From Flavihumibacter soli (GTDB lineage: Bacteria > Bacteroidota > Bacteroidia > Sphingobacteriales > Sphingobacteriaceae): DNA of 64,000 bases. A model generated the notes under the pieces. That model was not told where the DNA came from, made no database searches, and saw only the letters and a program-made list of their open reading frames with translations. Location: contig NZ_JAAFZB010000096.1 in NCBI RefSeq assembly GCF_010692725.1, forward strand, positions 806,001-870,000, in the 5' to 3' direction. Of this stretch, positions 37,595-46,215 are shown in pieces. Numbering within the stretch: the stretch's first letter is position 1; each line of letters starts with the position of its first letter. The translations under genes were made by a program, and so were the position numbers.

Positions 37595-38449
37595 TTATAA
37601 ATTAATGATTGATTTTTGGCCTAATTGATTTTCAACCTCCACAATCTTTTCATGAGGATTAAGTGTACAAAGAAATGTAGCCCCATCAGATTCCAGATAT
37701 CTTATTGTACTCCCATCAGTCGTGCTCGAACTTACTATTGTAGGCATTATTAGATAAAACTTTGCCGTTTTCTTGGTTTTAGCAATCTTCTTGACTAAAC
37801 TGTTAATATCTGTGCAGTTAAGAACATGAAGATTTAACTTGTGAACACTTGTAGCAAAATTAACGGAGCTAACCGCTAGATGTACTTGATATGCATAATC
37901 AATAGAGATTGGAAAGTTTAAGATTTTATTGTCTTTAGTCGGCACCGATACGTTGGTAGTCAATCTGGATTCTTGTGTTAATGCAATCAAATCTTTTGCA
38001 TTCAATGAAAGCATTGGGTTTATAGTGGCAAATCTAAAAATGACTTGGTCAAAAGGCTCTGCAGATATAAATTTCCGAATCACAGTGTCGATGGATTGTA
38101 CTTTTAGGGATATAATACTGTCTGGAACCGCGATCCTTGACAAGTGTGGGTATTTAATTATAAGATCGACTTTTTCTGCAGCCTTCATTCCATTATTATG
38201 CAGATCAATTGGCAGCGTGGCAAAATCAATTGACTGTTCACTTATTTTGGTTCCAATGTAAACCTCTGAAATTTCTTCTGTACTTAACTTATGCCCTCCG
38301 AGGCTTAATGAAAGCTCTGGTTTATCAAAGGTTCCAGACCGCTCCGCAATGCTTTCTGAACTTATTATTCCCCAGATTGAAAGTATTATAGCTAATAGCG
38401 CTAATCCGAAGTTAATGAAGTCGGCATATTTTTTTAATGTTTTGGTCAT
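37595..38449 (-). CDS. membrane-tethered hypothetical protein, 284 aa
   Basis: One N-terminal membrane helix (about residues 11-30, FINFGLALLAIILSIWGII) followed by an extracytoplasmic-looking beta-rich domain of about 250 residues ('LPIDLHNNGMKAAEKVDLII' resembles Ig-like folds seen in DUF-type defence proteins). It is one of three neighbouring minus-strand genes coding for unknown proteins with a membrane segment, separated by 120 bases or less. No family recognised. Confidence 0.6.
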   Translation of the reverse strand: MTKTLKKYADFINFGLALLAIILSIWGIISSESIAERSGTFDKPELSLSLGGHKLSTEEISEVYIGTKISEQSIDFATLPIDLHNNGMKAAEKVDLIIKYPHLSRIAVPDSIISLKVQSIDTVIRKFISAEPFDQVIFRFATINPMLSLNAKDLIALTQESRLTTNVSVPTKDNKILNFPISIDYAYQVHLAVSSVNFATSVHKLNLHVLNCTDINSLVKKIAKTKKTAKFYLIMPTIVSSSTTDGSTIRYLESDGATFLCTLNPHEKIVEVENQLGQKSIINL

Positions 38450-38572
38450 TGGCGTGGTGTCGATTTAATATGCAATACCGTGAGGGCTTTCCTCGTCACT
38501 AAAATTTTGAGTGCGGCTTAATGAGAATTTATAAAACAGGTTGTATTTTAACTGGCAGAATTACGGTTTTGT

Positions 38573-39292
38573 TTAAAAGGATAGGGAAGCTTTTAGGCCT
38601 GAAACATAAACTGAAAATTTATTAAACCATAACTTCGGAATCTCAGGATCTAAAATCCCACTGGTTACCCACGAAAACATTATACCGATAAATAGCAAAC
38701 TCCAATCTTTAGAAGATATTTTATTGCTATTTGCTTCAAGTCTTCTAATGTCAGCTTGTACTAGATCAACATGAGTTTTTGATAAAGCCGTGTCGGCTAA
38801 AATTAAGTTCTGAATATCCAACAATCCTTTTGAAATACGATCTACTTCAATTGAAGAGAAAAACTTTTCACCATTCTGATATTCGTCATTAATATCCTCG
38901 TAAAGTTGATGCTCAAACTCGTCTTCAGTCCAAGGATCTCCAATCTCCAACTCTGTTACTATCGTATCAAGCCATATCTCCAAATAAGGCAAGTTTGGCT
39001 TCCACCCACCAACATTTGCAGAATGGGATATTACTTTGTCTGGTCCCGGGCGCATTACAAAACCATCCTTATCTGTTCTAAAGTACAGGTCAGTATCTCT
39101 AAAAGTCAACTTAAAAAAATTATTGGTCACCGGTTGAAAATCAAACTGCTTTAGTTTTAAGCCCTTTAGTTTTATTAAATCAGTAATCTCCTTTTGCCGA
39201 GACCTAAGCATTACAGTTTCCATGATCATGGTAATACATCTATTATTGTCCAATACCTTATTAAATTCTATTCTAAAAATGTTGTTGGACAA
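38573..39292 (-). CDS. hypothetical protein with C-terminal hydrophobic segment, 239 aa
   Basis: An unrecognised 239-residue protein. The middle (about 80-150) is acidic; a C-terminal stretch 'WSLLFIGIMFSWVTSGIL' (about 197-214) could insert in the membrane. The start is uncertain because another Met at residue 22 would also serve. Same strand and AT-rich composition as its neighbours, 33 bases downstream of the 176-aa gene. Confidence 0.55.
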   Translation of the reverse strand: MSNNIFRIEFNKVLDNNRCITMIMETVMLRSRQKEITDLIKLKGLKLKQFDFQPVTNNFFKLTFRDTDLYFRTDKDGFVMRPGPDKVISHSANVGGWKPNLPYLEIWLDTIVTELEIGDPWTEDEFEHQLYEDINDEYQNGEKFFSSIEVDRISKGLLDIQNLILADTALSKTHVDLVQADIRRLEANSNKISSKDWSLLFIGIMFSWVTSGILDPEIPKLWFNKFSVYVSGLKASLSF

Positions 39293-39324
39293 TACTCGTC
39301 CAAAGCGGACTTATTTAATTCAGT

Positions 39325-39855
39325 CTAACTCTTAAACAGCTTTTTCCACTTATTATGAATGGGTGGAGATACGTTAACATAATTTATTATCCCGCCATCA
39401 TTGCTAGGATTATACTGCTGGACTATTTTCCATTCTTGCGTGTAATCCCCTCCCGCAAAATCTTGGAATGTGGCTTTACCACTTAAATCATCTTTGGGAA
39501 CATACAGTTTGACCAAGATAGGAGAGCTTGGTTCAATTATCTTCCAATGCTTATCGTTAGGTTGTTTGTTTTGGCTAAGCTCACTTTGAGCACCAATTCG
39601 GAAATTAAATATTGGATTGTTTATAGCTTCAATTTCTACTTGAACCATCCTGATGCCGTCATACTCTATGCTCCCACCCACTGCATTATATATTATATCT
39701 GGCAGAAATTGACGATCGATATTTAACTGCTGCAGTAAGTTTGCCTTGGATTGTAATTTTAGTGTTTGAACGAGCCCGATTGCTGCGCCTAATGCTGCAG
39801 TTGCCTGTATCCAATCTGTAACATTGGCATCTAAAAAAAATCTATCCCAATTCAT
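39325..39855 (-). CDS. membrane-tethered hypothetical protein, 176 aa
   Basis: An N-terminal helix (DWIQATAALGAAIGLVQTL, about 15-33) followed by a beta-rich domain containing 'IKF'-free but Asn-rich segments (NNPIFNFRIG). The helix type 'DWIQA.AA.GA..G' is common in small bacterial membrane-anchored proteins next to defence genes. Function unknown. It lies 43 bases after the helicase gene stop on the same strand. Confidence 0.58.
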   Translation of the reverse strand: MNWDRFFLDANVTDWIQATAALGAAIGLVQTLKLQSKANLLQQLNIDRQFLPDIIYNAVGGSIEYDGIRMVQVEIEAINNPIFNFRIGAQSELSQNKQPNDKHWKIIEPSSPILVKLYVPKDDLSGKATFQDFAGGDYTQEWKIVQQYNPSNDGGIINYVNVSPPIHNKWKKLFKS

Positions 39856-39898
39856 TCAATAAAATTTATTGTTCAATAACATTATCATATTTCAATTG

Positions 39899-41761
39899 CT
39901 AATTGATTTGAACTGTTTTAATAAAATAATCCTCGGTCTCTTCATCCACTAAATACACATAACACCCTTTCATCCCCCTGGTCATCAAAGTACGATATGT
40001 GTTCTTAATGATTCTATCTAAGCGTCCTGCTGTCTCTGTCGGTGCTCTTTTCATCAGGGATTTGTAGCCTCTCACAGAAGAATCGTTCTTAGATCGCTTG
40101 GTTGCATCTGTAATAATTTGACCGTCCCTAACGACAAGATCCTCTCCGACAATAACGCCAATGTAATCTACTTCCAGTCCCTGGCATGTATGAATACAGC
40201 CTACTTCATTAACCGAGTTCGGACTCATGATCCAAAGGCTACCGTCATCGGTTAAATTCCATTGCATGGCAAAATCATCATCCGGAAATACAATATCTTT
40301 TGCTAAAGGATTTTTCTGGCTGACCCAGTCCCAGCAATATCCTGCCACAAGGCGCGCCTTGTTATTTTCCTTGTTCTTCTCAAAGATCAGATCGCGCAAT
40401 TCTGAAGGTGAACTGCAAACGCGGAAGTCATAGTCTTTTGTATCCAGCGTAGGGTTAGCCGTTTCTTTTATCTGCAGGCTATGATCGAGCCATGCCAGGT
40501 ATCCGTCCGAACCGTTACACCGAAATTGTGAAGTGAGATCCAGTTCATGAACTTTTGCACCGGAGGCGACCGCCCAATTAATTAATTCCGACTTTTCGCC
40601 GATATCGTTAAGAGTTACGCGTTGATCCTCATCAATAAAGAATACAGAGAATTTTGAAGCCTCAATGATCTCCTTTATCTGGTTCTCACCCAGGTTCTTG
40701 AACATGCCCGACTTTTCATTGAGCCGGTGTGCTTCATCAACTACCAGTGCATCAAAGGTATTTGCATCTGCCCCAATATATGCCCCGGAACCTTTGAACA
40801 GGTTAGAAATAACCGTTTTCTTCAGCGTCCCTGTAAGTTTGCTCTCGTAGACGGCACGCGGTGCGGCGTTCTTGGTTACATACTGTGTATTCAGGCCCTT
40901 TTTATTAAGCTCGACTAAAAGATTTACGGCAACAACAGATTTTCCCGTGCCGGGACCGCCTTCAACGATCAGCACATTTTTATTGGTTTCAGATGACTGC
41001 TGTGCAAGTGCTTTTGCAGTCTCAAATACAACCTTTTGATCATCGATCAGGATGAATTCATCATTACCCTTGAGCATGGAGGCCATGCTGTCCGCAAGAC
41101 TTTTAGACGGCTTGATCTTCCCGCATTCAATACGGTACATGATCCGGCTCCTGTCTCCAAATTTTACAAAGCGCTTAATGAATTCACGAAGCTTGATGGC
41201 ATCCGGCTTAAGGAATATCGGAGCCTTCTCTATATACTCTGAATAGAATTTGTTGTCAATAATACCATCCGCGGTGTAGTTATGCAGGTATGCGCATGGG
41301 CTGAGCTGTATATTCTCGTCATAAACCGCCTGGTTAAAACCATTCAGCAGCGCTGCATAGGACCATGCCTGGTATGAAGGATGGGCAGTATCCTTATAGC
41401 TCCCCCTGAATGGCGTCCGGATAATGCTGTCACGGTTGGTTAGCTCGGCTTCCGACCATTGCTTTAATTCGATCAGCACCGCATGATCAGCATTGCTTGA
41501 ATCCTGCCCTGTAATAATAAAATCCAGGCGCTTGGAAGTTTGAGGGATATGATATTCTATCGCCACATTGCAGTCGCCGGGAATTTCAGGATCCTGCAAT
41601 ACGGTACCCATGTACATCAGGGAGTTTTTCCAGGATAATAACTCGCTTGAGCCTACCCGTTTTCCGGCGTAGGTTTCGAAGTCCTCGCGAACAATATTTT
41701 CAATGTCGTTGGAAAGAATATCATTCAGAAACTGGGTCTTGGTAGAATGGTATACGATCAT
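39899..41761 (-). CDS. DUF2075 Schlafen-type helicase with N-terminal nuclease-like domain
   Basis: A 620-residue protein. Residues about 60-110 (RLDFIITG...VLIELKQW) have the spacing of a PD-(D/E)XK nuclease core. The DUF2075 helicase domain follows, with Walker A EGGPGTGKS at about 263, Walker B VVDEAHRL at about 340, FIDEDQRV at about 375 and the late motif 'TCQGLEVDYIGVIVGEDL' at about 520. DUF2075 proteins belong to the Schlafen-group SF1 helicases found in defence islands. The gene starts 3 bases after the MazG-like gene and is surely in one operon with it. Confidence 0.88.
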   Translation of the reverse strand: MIVYHSTKTQFLNDILSNDIENIVREDFETYAGKRVGSSELLSWKNSLMYMGTVLQDPEIPGDCNVAIEYHIPQTSKRLDFIITGQDSSNADHAVLIELKQWSEAELTNRDSIIRTPFRGSYKDTAHPSYQAWSYAALLNGFNQAVYDENIQLSPCAYLHNYTADGIIDNKFYSEYIEKAPIFLKPDAIKLREFIKRFVKFGDRSRIMYRIECGKIKPSKSLADSMASMLKGNDEFILIDDQKVVFETAKALAQQSSETNKNVLIVEGGPGTGKSVVAVNLLVELNKKGLNTQYVTKNAAPRAVYESKLTGTLKKTVISNLFKGSGAYIGADANTFDALVVDEAHRLNEKSGMFKNLGENQIKEIIEASKFSVFFIDEDQRVTLNDIGEKSELINWAVASGAKVHELDLTSQFRCNGSDGYLAWLDHSLQIKETANPTLDTKDYDFRVCSSPSELRDLIFEKNKENNKARLVAGYCWDWVSQKNPLAKDIVFPDDDFAMQWNLTDDGSLWIMSPNSVNEVGCIHTCQGLEVDYIGVIVGEDLVVRDGQIITDATKRSKNDSSVRGYKSLMKRAPTETAGRLDRIIKNTYRTLMTRGMKGCYVYLVDEETEDYFIKTVQIN

Positions 41762-41764
41762 CCG

Positions 41765-42094
41765 CTAAAGTTGATCGTATTTCTTAGCAGTTCCCTTCGC
41801 TTTATCCACCGGGTATTTCGCCCGATTCTTTTCTATCTTATCCAGTACGATCTTATTAATATCAAAGCCGTATTTCTCTGCAACCAGTAACGCATAACCA
41901 ATCACGTCAGCCAGCTCATCCTTGATCTTTTCAGGGTCGGCTTCTTCGGCCTTCTTCCAGAGAAACAATTCATTTAATTCCGAAGCTTCGATGGAGAGTG
42001 CCAAAGCAAGGTCCTTGGCATTGTGAAACTGCTGCCAGTCGCGTTCCTCCCTGAACTTAATTAGTTCTTGTATAAGCTTGTCCCAATCCTGCAT
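41765..42094 (-). CDS. MazG-like nucleotide pyrophosphohydrolase
   Basis: A 109-residue all-helical enzyme of the MazG/dCTPase-like superfamily. The metal-binding acidic motif appears as EASELNE (about 32-38), followed by the second motif DELADVIGYAL (about 59-69). It would hydrolyse NTPs or dNTPs to monophosphates. Paired with a DUF2075 helicase in one operon, it may lower nucleotide pools during infection; this is inference, not shown by the sequence. Confidence 0.88.
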   Translation of the reverse strand: MQDWDKLIQELIKFREERDWQQFHNAKDLALALSIEASELNELFLWKKAEEADPEKIKDELADVIGYALLVAEKYGFDINKIVLDKIEKNRAKYPVDKAKGTAKKYDQL

Positions 42095-42525
42095 GCTGTT
42101 AAAAAGTAGATGCCCTAAAGTAGTAATTTATTGAGGACATTACCATATAAAGCAAAATAGTTAATTCAAACGCTGATTGCAGCCAATATCTTTAGAGATC
42201 TAGCTGGTAAATCCACTTGACCAGGGATGAGTTTTTAGCTTAAATGGCTCTCTGATATAAAAGGCCTATTGCGTAACTTAGCTACCTCCTAGATAACAAG
42301 CCATTAAAATAAATTCGTCTGACCGAAAAAGCAAAGGCTTAACCGCAGGTTCTCTTAAAGATCTGCGGACAGTTAATTTCCGTCGGAGTTAACTTGTGGC
42401 GAGCTTCCCGCCGCAACAAGGGCTTGGGATTCACACCTTTATGAAAGCAAAAAGATTTTTCGAAGTAGAAAGGTGCTACGATTCGAATTTACTCAAAATA
42501 AAGGCAGGCCAGTCTTCTCTATAAC
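42095..42525. other. 431-bp intergenic region
   Basis: No gene seen. AT-rich spacer between the MazG-like gene start and the convergent end of the membrane-protein gene; a short GCAGGTTCTCTTAAAGATCTGC hairpin near 42343 is the only structure of note. Confidence 0.4.
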
Positions 42526-42933
42526 TCAACCATAAATGAACAAGCACATGATTATTGTGGTAATTAACAAAATCGCGACAAACACAACCCATACAGTTAC
42601 CGAGAATGTACTAGATATCCAAGTGTTTTTCCCGTTATTGTAACTTGAAACATCCATTGAATAATCTATCGCGGAATCTACTTTGCCAGCTACTACTTTA
42701 TATAATGCCCTAAACTGCCTCTCTTTGCTTAAATAGTATCCATCAAGTCCCCAAAAAATTAGGACAGAAATATAAGAGATCAGGATATATTTAACATTAG
42801 CATCGTTTGCCGCCAAAGCACAAATTGCGGAAATTAAAGTAATTGCCCACCCCTTAATCAAAAAAGAATTGGAGTTCATTCTAGTAATTACATTTTGGAT
42901 AAACTCTAAATGTTTTTGTTTGTTATCAGCCAT
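42526..42933 (-). CDS. multi-pass membrane protein of the TIR/ATPase cassette
   Basis: A 135-residue protein starting MADNKQKHLEF at 42933; a longer frame to 43047 has no family character. Three hydrophobic segments: about residues 22-40 (FLIKGWAITLISAICALAA), 44-64 and 108-131. The word 'FIQNVITRM..NSFLIKGWA' recalls a frequent small membrane protein found beside bacterial defence genes. It is the third gene after TIR and the KGGVGR ATPase, 118 bases downstream of the ATPase stop. A pore-forming or membrane-damaging effector is a reasonable guess, unproven. Confidence 0.75.
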   Translation of the reverse strand: MADNKQKHLEFIQNVITRMNSNSFLIKGWAITLISAICALAANDANVKYILISYISVLIFWGLDGYYLSKERQFRALYKVVAGKVDSAIDYSMDVSSYNNGKNTWISSTFSVTVWVVFVAILLITTIIMCLFIYG

Positions 42934-43051
42934 GTTTTCAGCATAAAAAATTAAAGAAAGATACTGGCACCTAGTCAAGCGAACGAATCTAAACCATGGT
43001 TTCCATTTTGAGCGGATCATTTGGCAACGACATTGAAAAGTGAACAAATGA

Positions 43052-45100
43052 TCAATTCCAATCTATAGGTTTCTTCATAGTAAACTTATCAAGTTCTTCA
43101 AGAGTGCCATTAAATTGATTTACATCAACTCTTTGACCATTGGATGTTGAAATTCCGTTGACAACTTCAGTGGTACTAAATTGCCAAAAACTCCAGTTTT
43201 TTACTCCGGCAGGCAAAATTGGGGATTTTATTCTATTCTTCCCGTAAACACCAATCCACAATGGATAAGTACCATATTCCGATTCATTGGCAAGGGCTTT
43301 TACCAAATTGTAGCGGGCGTAAATAATGGGTTTTACTCTATATTCTTCTTCGAATAAATCGAGTATTATTTTAACATTTCTTAGCATCTGAATAAAAGAT
43401 GAGGATTGAATATTTGCCGAATGAGATAGGGCATCTAAATTAAGAATCGGCGGAAGATCTCCAGGTTGGAGTTTAACTGTTTTGATGAAAAGATCCGCTT
43501 GTTTTGATGGATCTGTCTTAACTGAGAAATAATGATATGCCCCCCTTACAAAATTGAATTTTCTTGCATTCGGCCAGTTATTAACGAAGCTTATATCAAC
43601 TCGTCCATTGCCATCAGTCGCTTTCATTAAAATAAAGTCTACTCCTGACCCCTTTACTTTCAACCAACTCTCGATTTTGTTTAATCTAGAGATATCAATC
43701 CCAACTGGCTTACCTTGATTGAATATTTCCTTTAACCGCGGCGATAGTTGTGATGAATCAATTTCTGCTGATTCTGAAGTAACCGAATCTATTTGCTCCG
43801 CGAGCGTTGAATCGGTATTAAGGTTTGACTTGGATGAGTCGCTTAGGTTTTTAAGTACCACATTATCAGATTGTTGATTAATTCTCAAATAAAAAATGAA
43901 GGCAACTAAAGGCAAAATGGCTGCCATGCCATAAGTGAGTAACTTTATTTTTCTTTCCTTCTTTGCTATTTCCTGATTTTTAGCTTCATATTTAGATTCA
44001 AGGGAGTTCAATCTTTTCACCTGAGTTTCCAACAGATCGTCTTTGTATTTCATCGAACCGGTTATCGTGGTGTGATCGATATCTTCATTTTCACCTGAAT
44101 AATGCATTACAGAAGATGAGTTCTTTGCCAAATTTACTAGTGTAGTTCTGTTATCTACCAAATATTTGGCCTGATTTAATTGTACGGCAATTAATGCGGC
44201 TATTGCTTCATAGGCATAGCCCATTCTAGCAGGATCAATTAAACCCTCATCTATAACCGGAAGACGTTCCCCAAAACTGTAAAATGGAGTATATGGTATT
44301 TTAGTAAATAATAAAAAGGTTTTTCGGTTAACATCTTTAGGTAGCCAGACGTCATATATTTCAGCCAAACCCTTTTCAAATTTTTCCATCCATTCATTAA
44401 TTTTCTCCGTCTCCGAATTATCAATCCTGGTGGGTATGGGTAAGGTCAATAAATTAATTCTATCAAATGGCAACTTCATCTGAGCCTTTGCGGCTTTTGC
44501 CGCAACCCTTCTTACACCTTCAAAACCTTGATCAGTAGGGGTAAATAATAACGCTAAAATATCTGGCAATTGAATAGTACACACACCACCTATATCCGTT
44601 ACCCCGGTGCGGCTGTCTATAAAAATAAAATCAAATTCCTTTTTCCAATCGTTCCTCAAATCCTCAATAATTTGGCCCCCGTTACTATTGGTATAAAAAT
44701 TATTGAAATCAAACGCTCTCACCTTGTCATAATAATTTTCGTCGAAATTGCCGGAAGTTATCAGGTTAAGGGATTCTATATTAAGATTAGATTTGAAATC
44801 ATCATATTTAATGGGCAATAAACAATCTCTCCAAGAAACTTTTTTTGTAGTCGAATCTGTTGCGCTGGTGAGTATATCAATCAAACCTGGTTTTGCCCTT
44901 GCGCTATCGATAGATATATAATCTTTAAAAAAATTCTCCAGTCCCGGTGCTTCTAAATCCCAATCTATTATTAGAGTTTTATATCCCCACTGAGCTAATA
45001 CTACTGAAACATTAGCCAAGGCAAAGCTTCGGCCGACTCCCCCTTTATAAGAATAGAAAGTTACAATCGTACCAGCTTTGTCTATTATTTTTTTATTCAT
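43052..45100 (-). CDS. KGGVGR-motif ParA-like ATPase fused through a membrane helix to a degenerate GH25 domain
   Basis: A 682-residue fusion. Residues 1-320 are a MinD/ParA-like ATPase with variant Walker A KGGVGRS (19-25), DWDLEAPG (46-53) and FIDSRTG (about 159-165). A linker and coiled coil lead to one membrane helix (about 387-406) and then a GH25 lysozyme-like barrel (about 464-680; GIDIS with Asp469, 'GVDFILMKATDG', 'RGAYHYFS', 'VDVNQFNG'). The usual D-x-E catalytic pair is N554-L-D556, so lysozyme activity is doubtful. It overlaps the TIR gene by four bases. TIR next to KGGVGR ATPases is an association I know from bacterial conflict systems; the GH25 fusion I do not know. Confidence 0.9.
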   Translation of the reverse strand: MNKKIIDKAGTIVTFYSYKGGVGRSFALANVSVVLAQWGYKTLIIDWDLEAPGLENFFKDYISIDSARAKPGLIDILTSATDSTTKKVSWRDCLLPIKYDDFKSNLNIESLNLITSGNFDENYYDKVRAFDFNNFYTNSNGGQIIEDLRNDWKKEFDFIFIDSRTGVTDIGGVCTIQLPDILALLFTPTDQGFEGVRRVAAKAAKAQMKLPFDRINLLTLPIPTRIDNSETEKINEWMEKFEKGLAEIYDVWLPKDVNRKTFLLFTKIPYTPFYSFGERLPVIDEGLIDPARMGYAYEAIAALIAVQLNQAKYLVDNRTTLVNLAKNSSSVMHYSGENEDIDHTTITGSMKYKDDLLETQVKRLNSLESKYEAKNQEIAKKERKIKLLTYGMAAILPLVAFIFYLRINQQSDNVVLKNLSDSSKSNLNTDSTLAEQIDSVTSESAEIDSSQLSPRLKEIFNQGKPVGIDISRLNKIESWLKVKGSGVDFILMKATDGNGRVDISFVNNWPNARKFNFVRGAYHYFSVKTDPSKQADLFIKTVKLQPGDLPPILNLDALSHSANIQSSSFIQMLRNVKIILDLFEEEYRVKPIIYARYNLVKALANESEYGTYPLWIGVYGKNRIKSPILPAGVKNWSFWQFSTTEVVNGISTSNGQRVDVNQFNGTLEELDKFTMKKPIDWN

Positions 45101-45762
45101 AGAGTAGGTAGTGGCATGGGATTTTGGCTTGCACTATAGCTAAACGGCGGAATAAAATATGAGTCGGATCTCCAATCAGGGTCCCATGAGGGAGCTTGTG
45201 AAACAACAGGGTAAATACTTTTTCTTACCCATCTTAGTACAATTGTTCTAAGTTCATCATAAGCTAAACTTTCCTTAAAGCCACTGCTAACGGAATTATA
45301 CTTTAAGTTTAACCGCAAAGGAGAAATATTCAGAATTAAATTTCGCATTCCAACATCTCTAAAAACGGGACTTTGTTCTTCTATGGTAGTTTCTTCTTCA
45401 TCAACAAAGACAATTGGGAAAATTAGTCCCGTATGATTCGGGTTGTTAGCTCTGATATTTAGTACCGTTTCCCTTTTTAACATAGCAGCAAATTCAGAAG
45501 GGCACCAAATTGAATTAACAAAGTATGGAAGCGTAATAATACATACCATGCATTTTGAAAAAGCAACACCATCCTTTAAGACATCAGGCAAGTAAGCGCC
45601 TGACAGGGTTTGGCTCACATCATGAAATATGTCGTCTCGATTAATGGTTCCTTTAACATTTTCAAGGGATTCCCTGAGGATAGGTAGAAATATCTGATCC
45701 ACCCACCTTTTTCTATCACCTCCCCATTTATAACTTACAAAAATATCATGACGGTAACTCAT
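45097..45762 (-). CDS. TIR-domain protein
   Basis: A 221-residue protein with an N-terminal TIR domain: 'HDIFVSYKWGG' (residues 5-15), 'TLSGAYLPDVLKDGVAFSKCMVCIITLPYF' strand-helix pattern, and 'WCPSEF' with Glu90 at the position of the NADase glutamate in SARM1-like TIRs. The C-terminal 80 residues are not recognised. It is the first gene of a three-gene operon; its TGA overlaps the ATG of the KGGVGR ATPase. Likely NAD-consuming or NAD-derived signal-making effector, inferred from family. Confidence 0.92.
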   Translation of the reverse strand: MSYRHDIFVSYKWGGDRKRWVDQIFLPILRESLENVKGTINRDDIFHDVSQTLSGAYLPDVLKDGVAFSKCMVCIITLPYFVNSIWCPSEFAAMLKRETVLNIRANNPNHTGLIFPIVFVDEEETTIEEQSPVFRDVGMRNLILNISPLRLNLKYNSVSSGFKESLAYDELRTIVLRWVRKSIYPVVSQAPSWDPDWRSDSYFIPPFSYSASQNPMPLPTL

Positions 45763-46215
45763 AATTTTAGTATTAAGGAAATCTACAAGGCTTGATTACT
45801 ATCAATTGCCAGTTATCTACTATATTCAATGCTTGAATAAGTTCGACGCTCATATTATCTTTAAGTATGTCTAGTGTCTAATAAATTTCGAAAATAAATA
45901 GATAAATAACGCATGGTTTACAATAAATCTAAACCATGCAATTCTAAGAACTATTCTCTCCTACTCTTTGAGTAAAACCGTCGCCCACTTTCCCCAAAAA
46001 GCCAGAACGCTCCTCAAAACAACCTCAGCTTCTCCGTTTATGTAGTGAGAAATGCCATCACAACCAGCCGCACGAAGTTTCCATCTTCTAAGCGATGAAA
46101 ATATGCTTCATTTAGGGCATTTGTGCCTCGAAAGCCTCGATTAGGATTAATCAACAGTTACCTAACGGGTGAAGAACGAAGCTTCCGAACCCAGCGGATA
46201 GAACCCACAAAACTT
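45763..46215. other. 453-bp intergenic region upstream of the TIR operon
   Basis: No gene seen. AT-rich in its left two-thirds; should contain the operon promoter on the minus strand but no clear TAnnTTTG box was found. Confidence 0.4.

Noticed and set aside
43052-44050. phage endolysin from a prophage
   Set aside because: The GH25-like domain is fused to an ATPase, lacks the catalytic acid pair, and no other phage genes are present.
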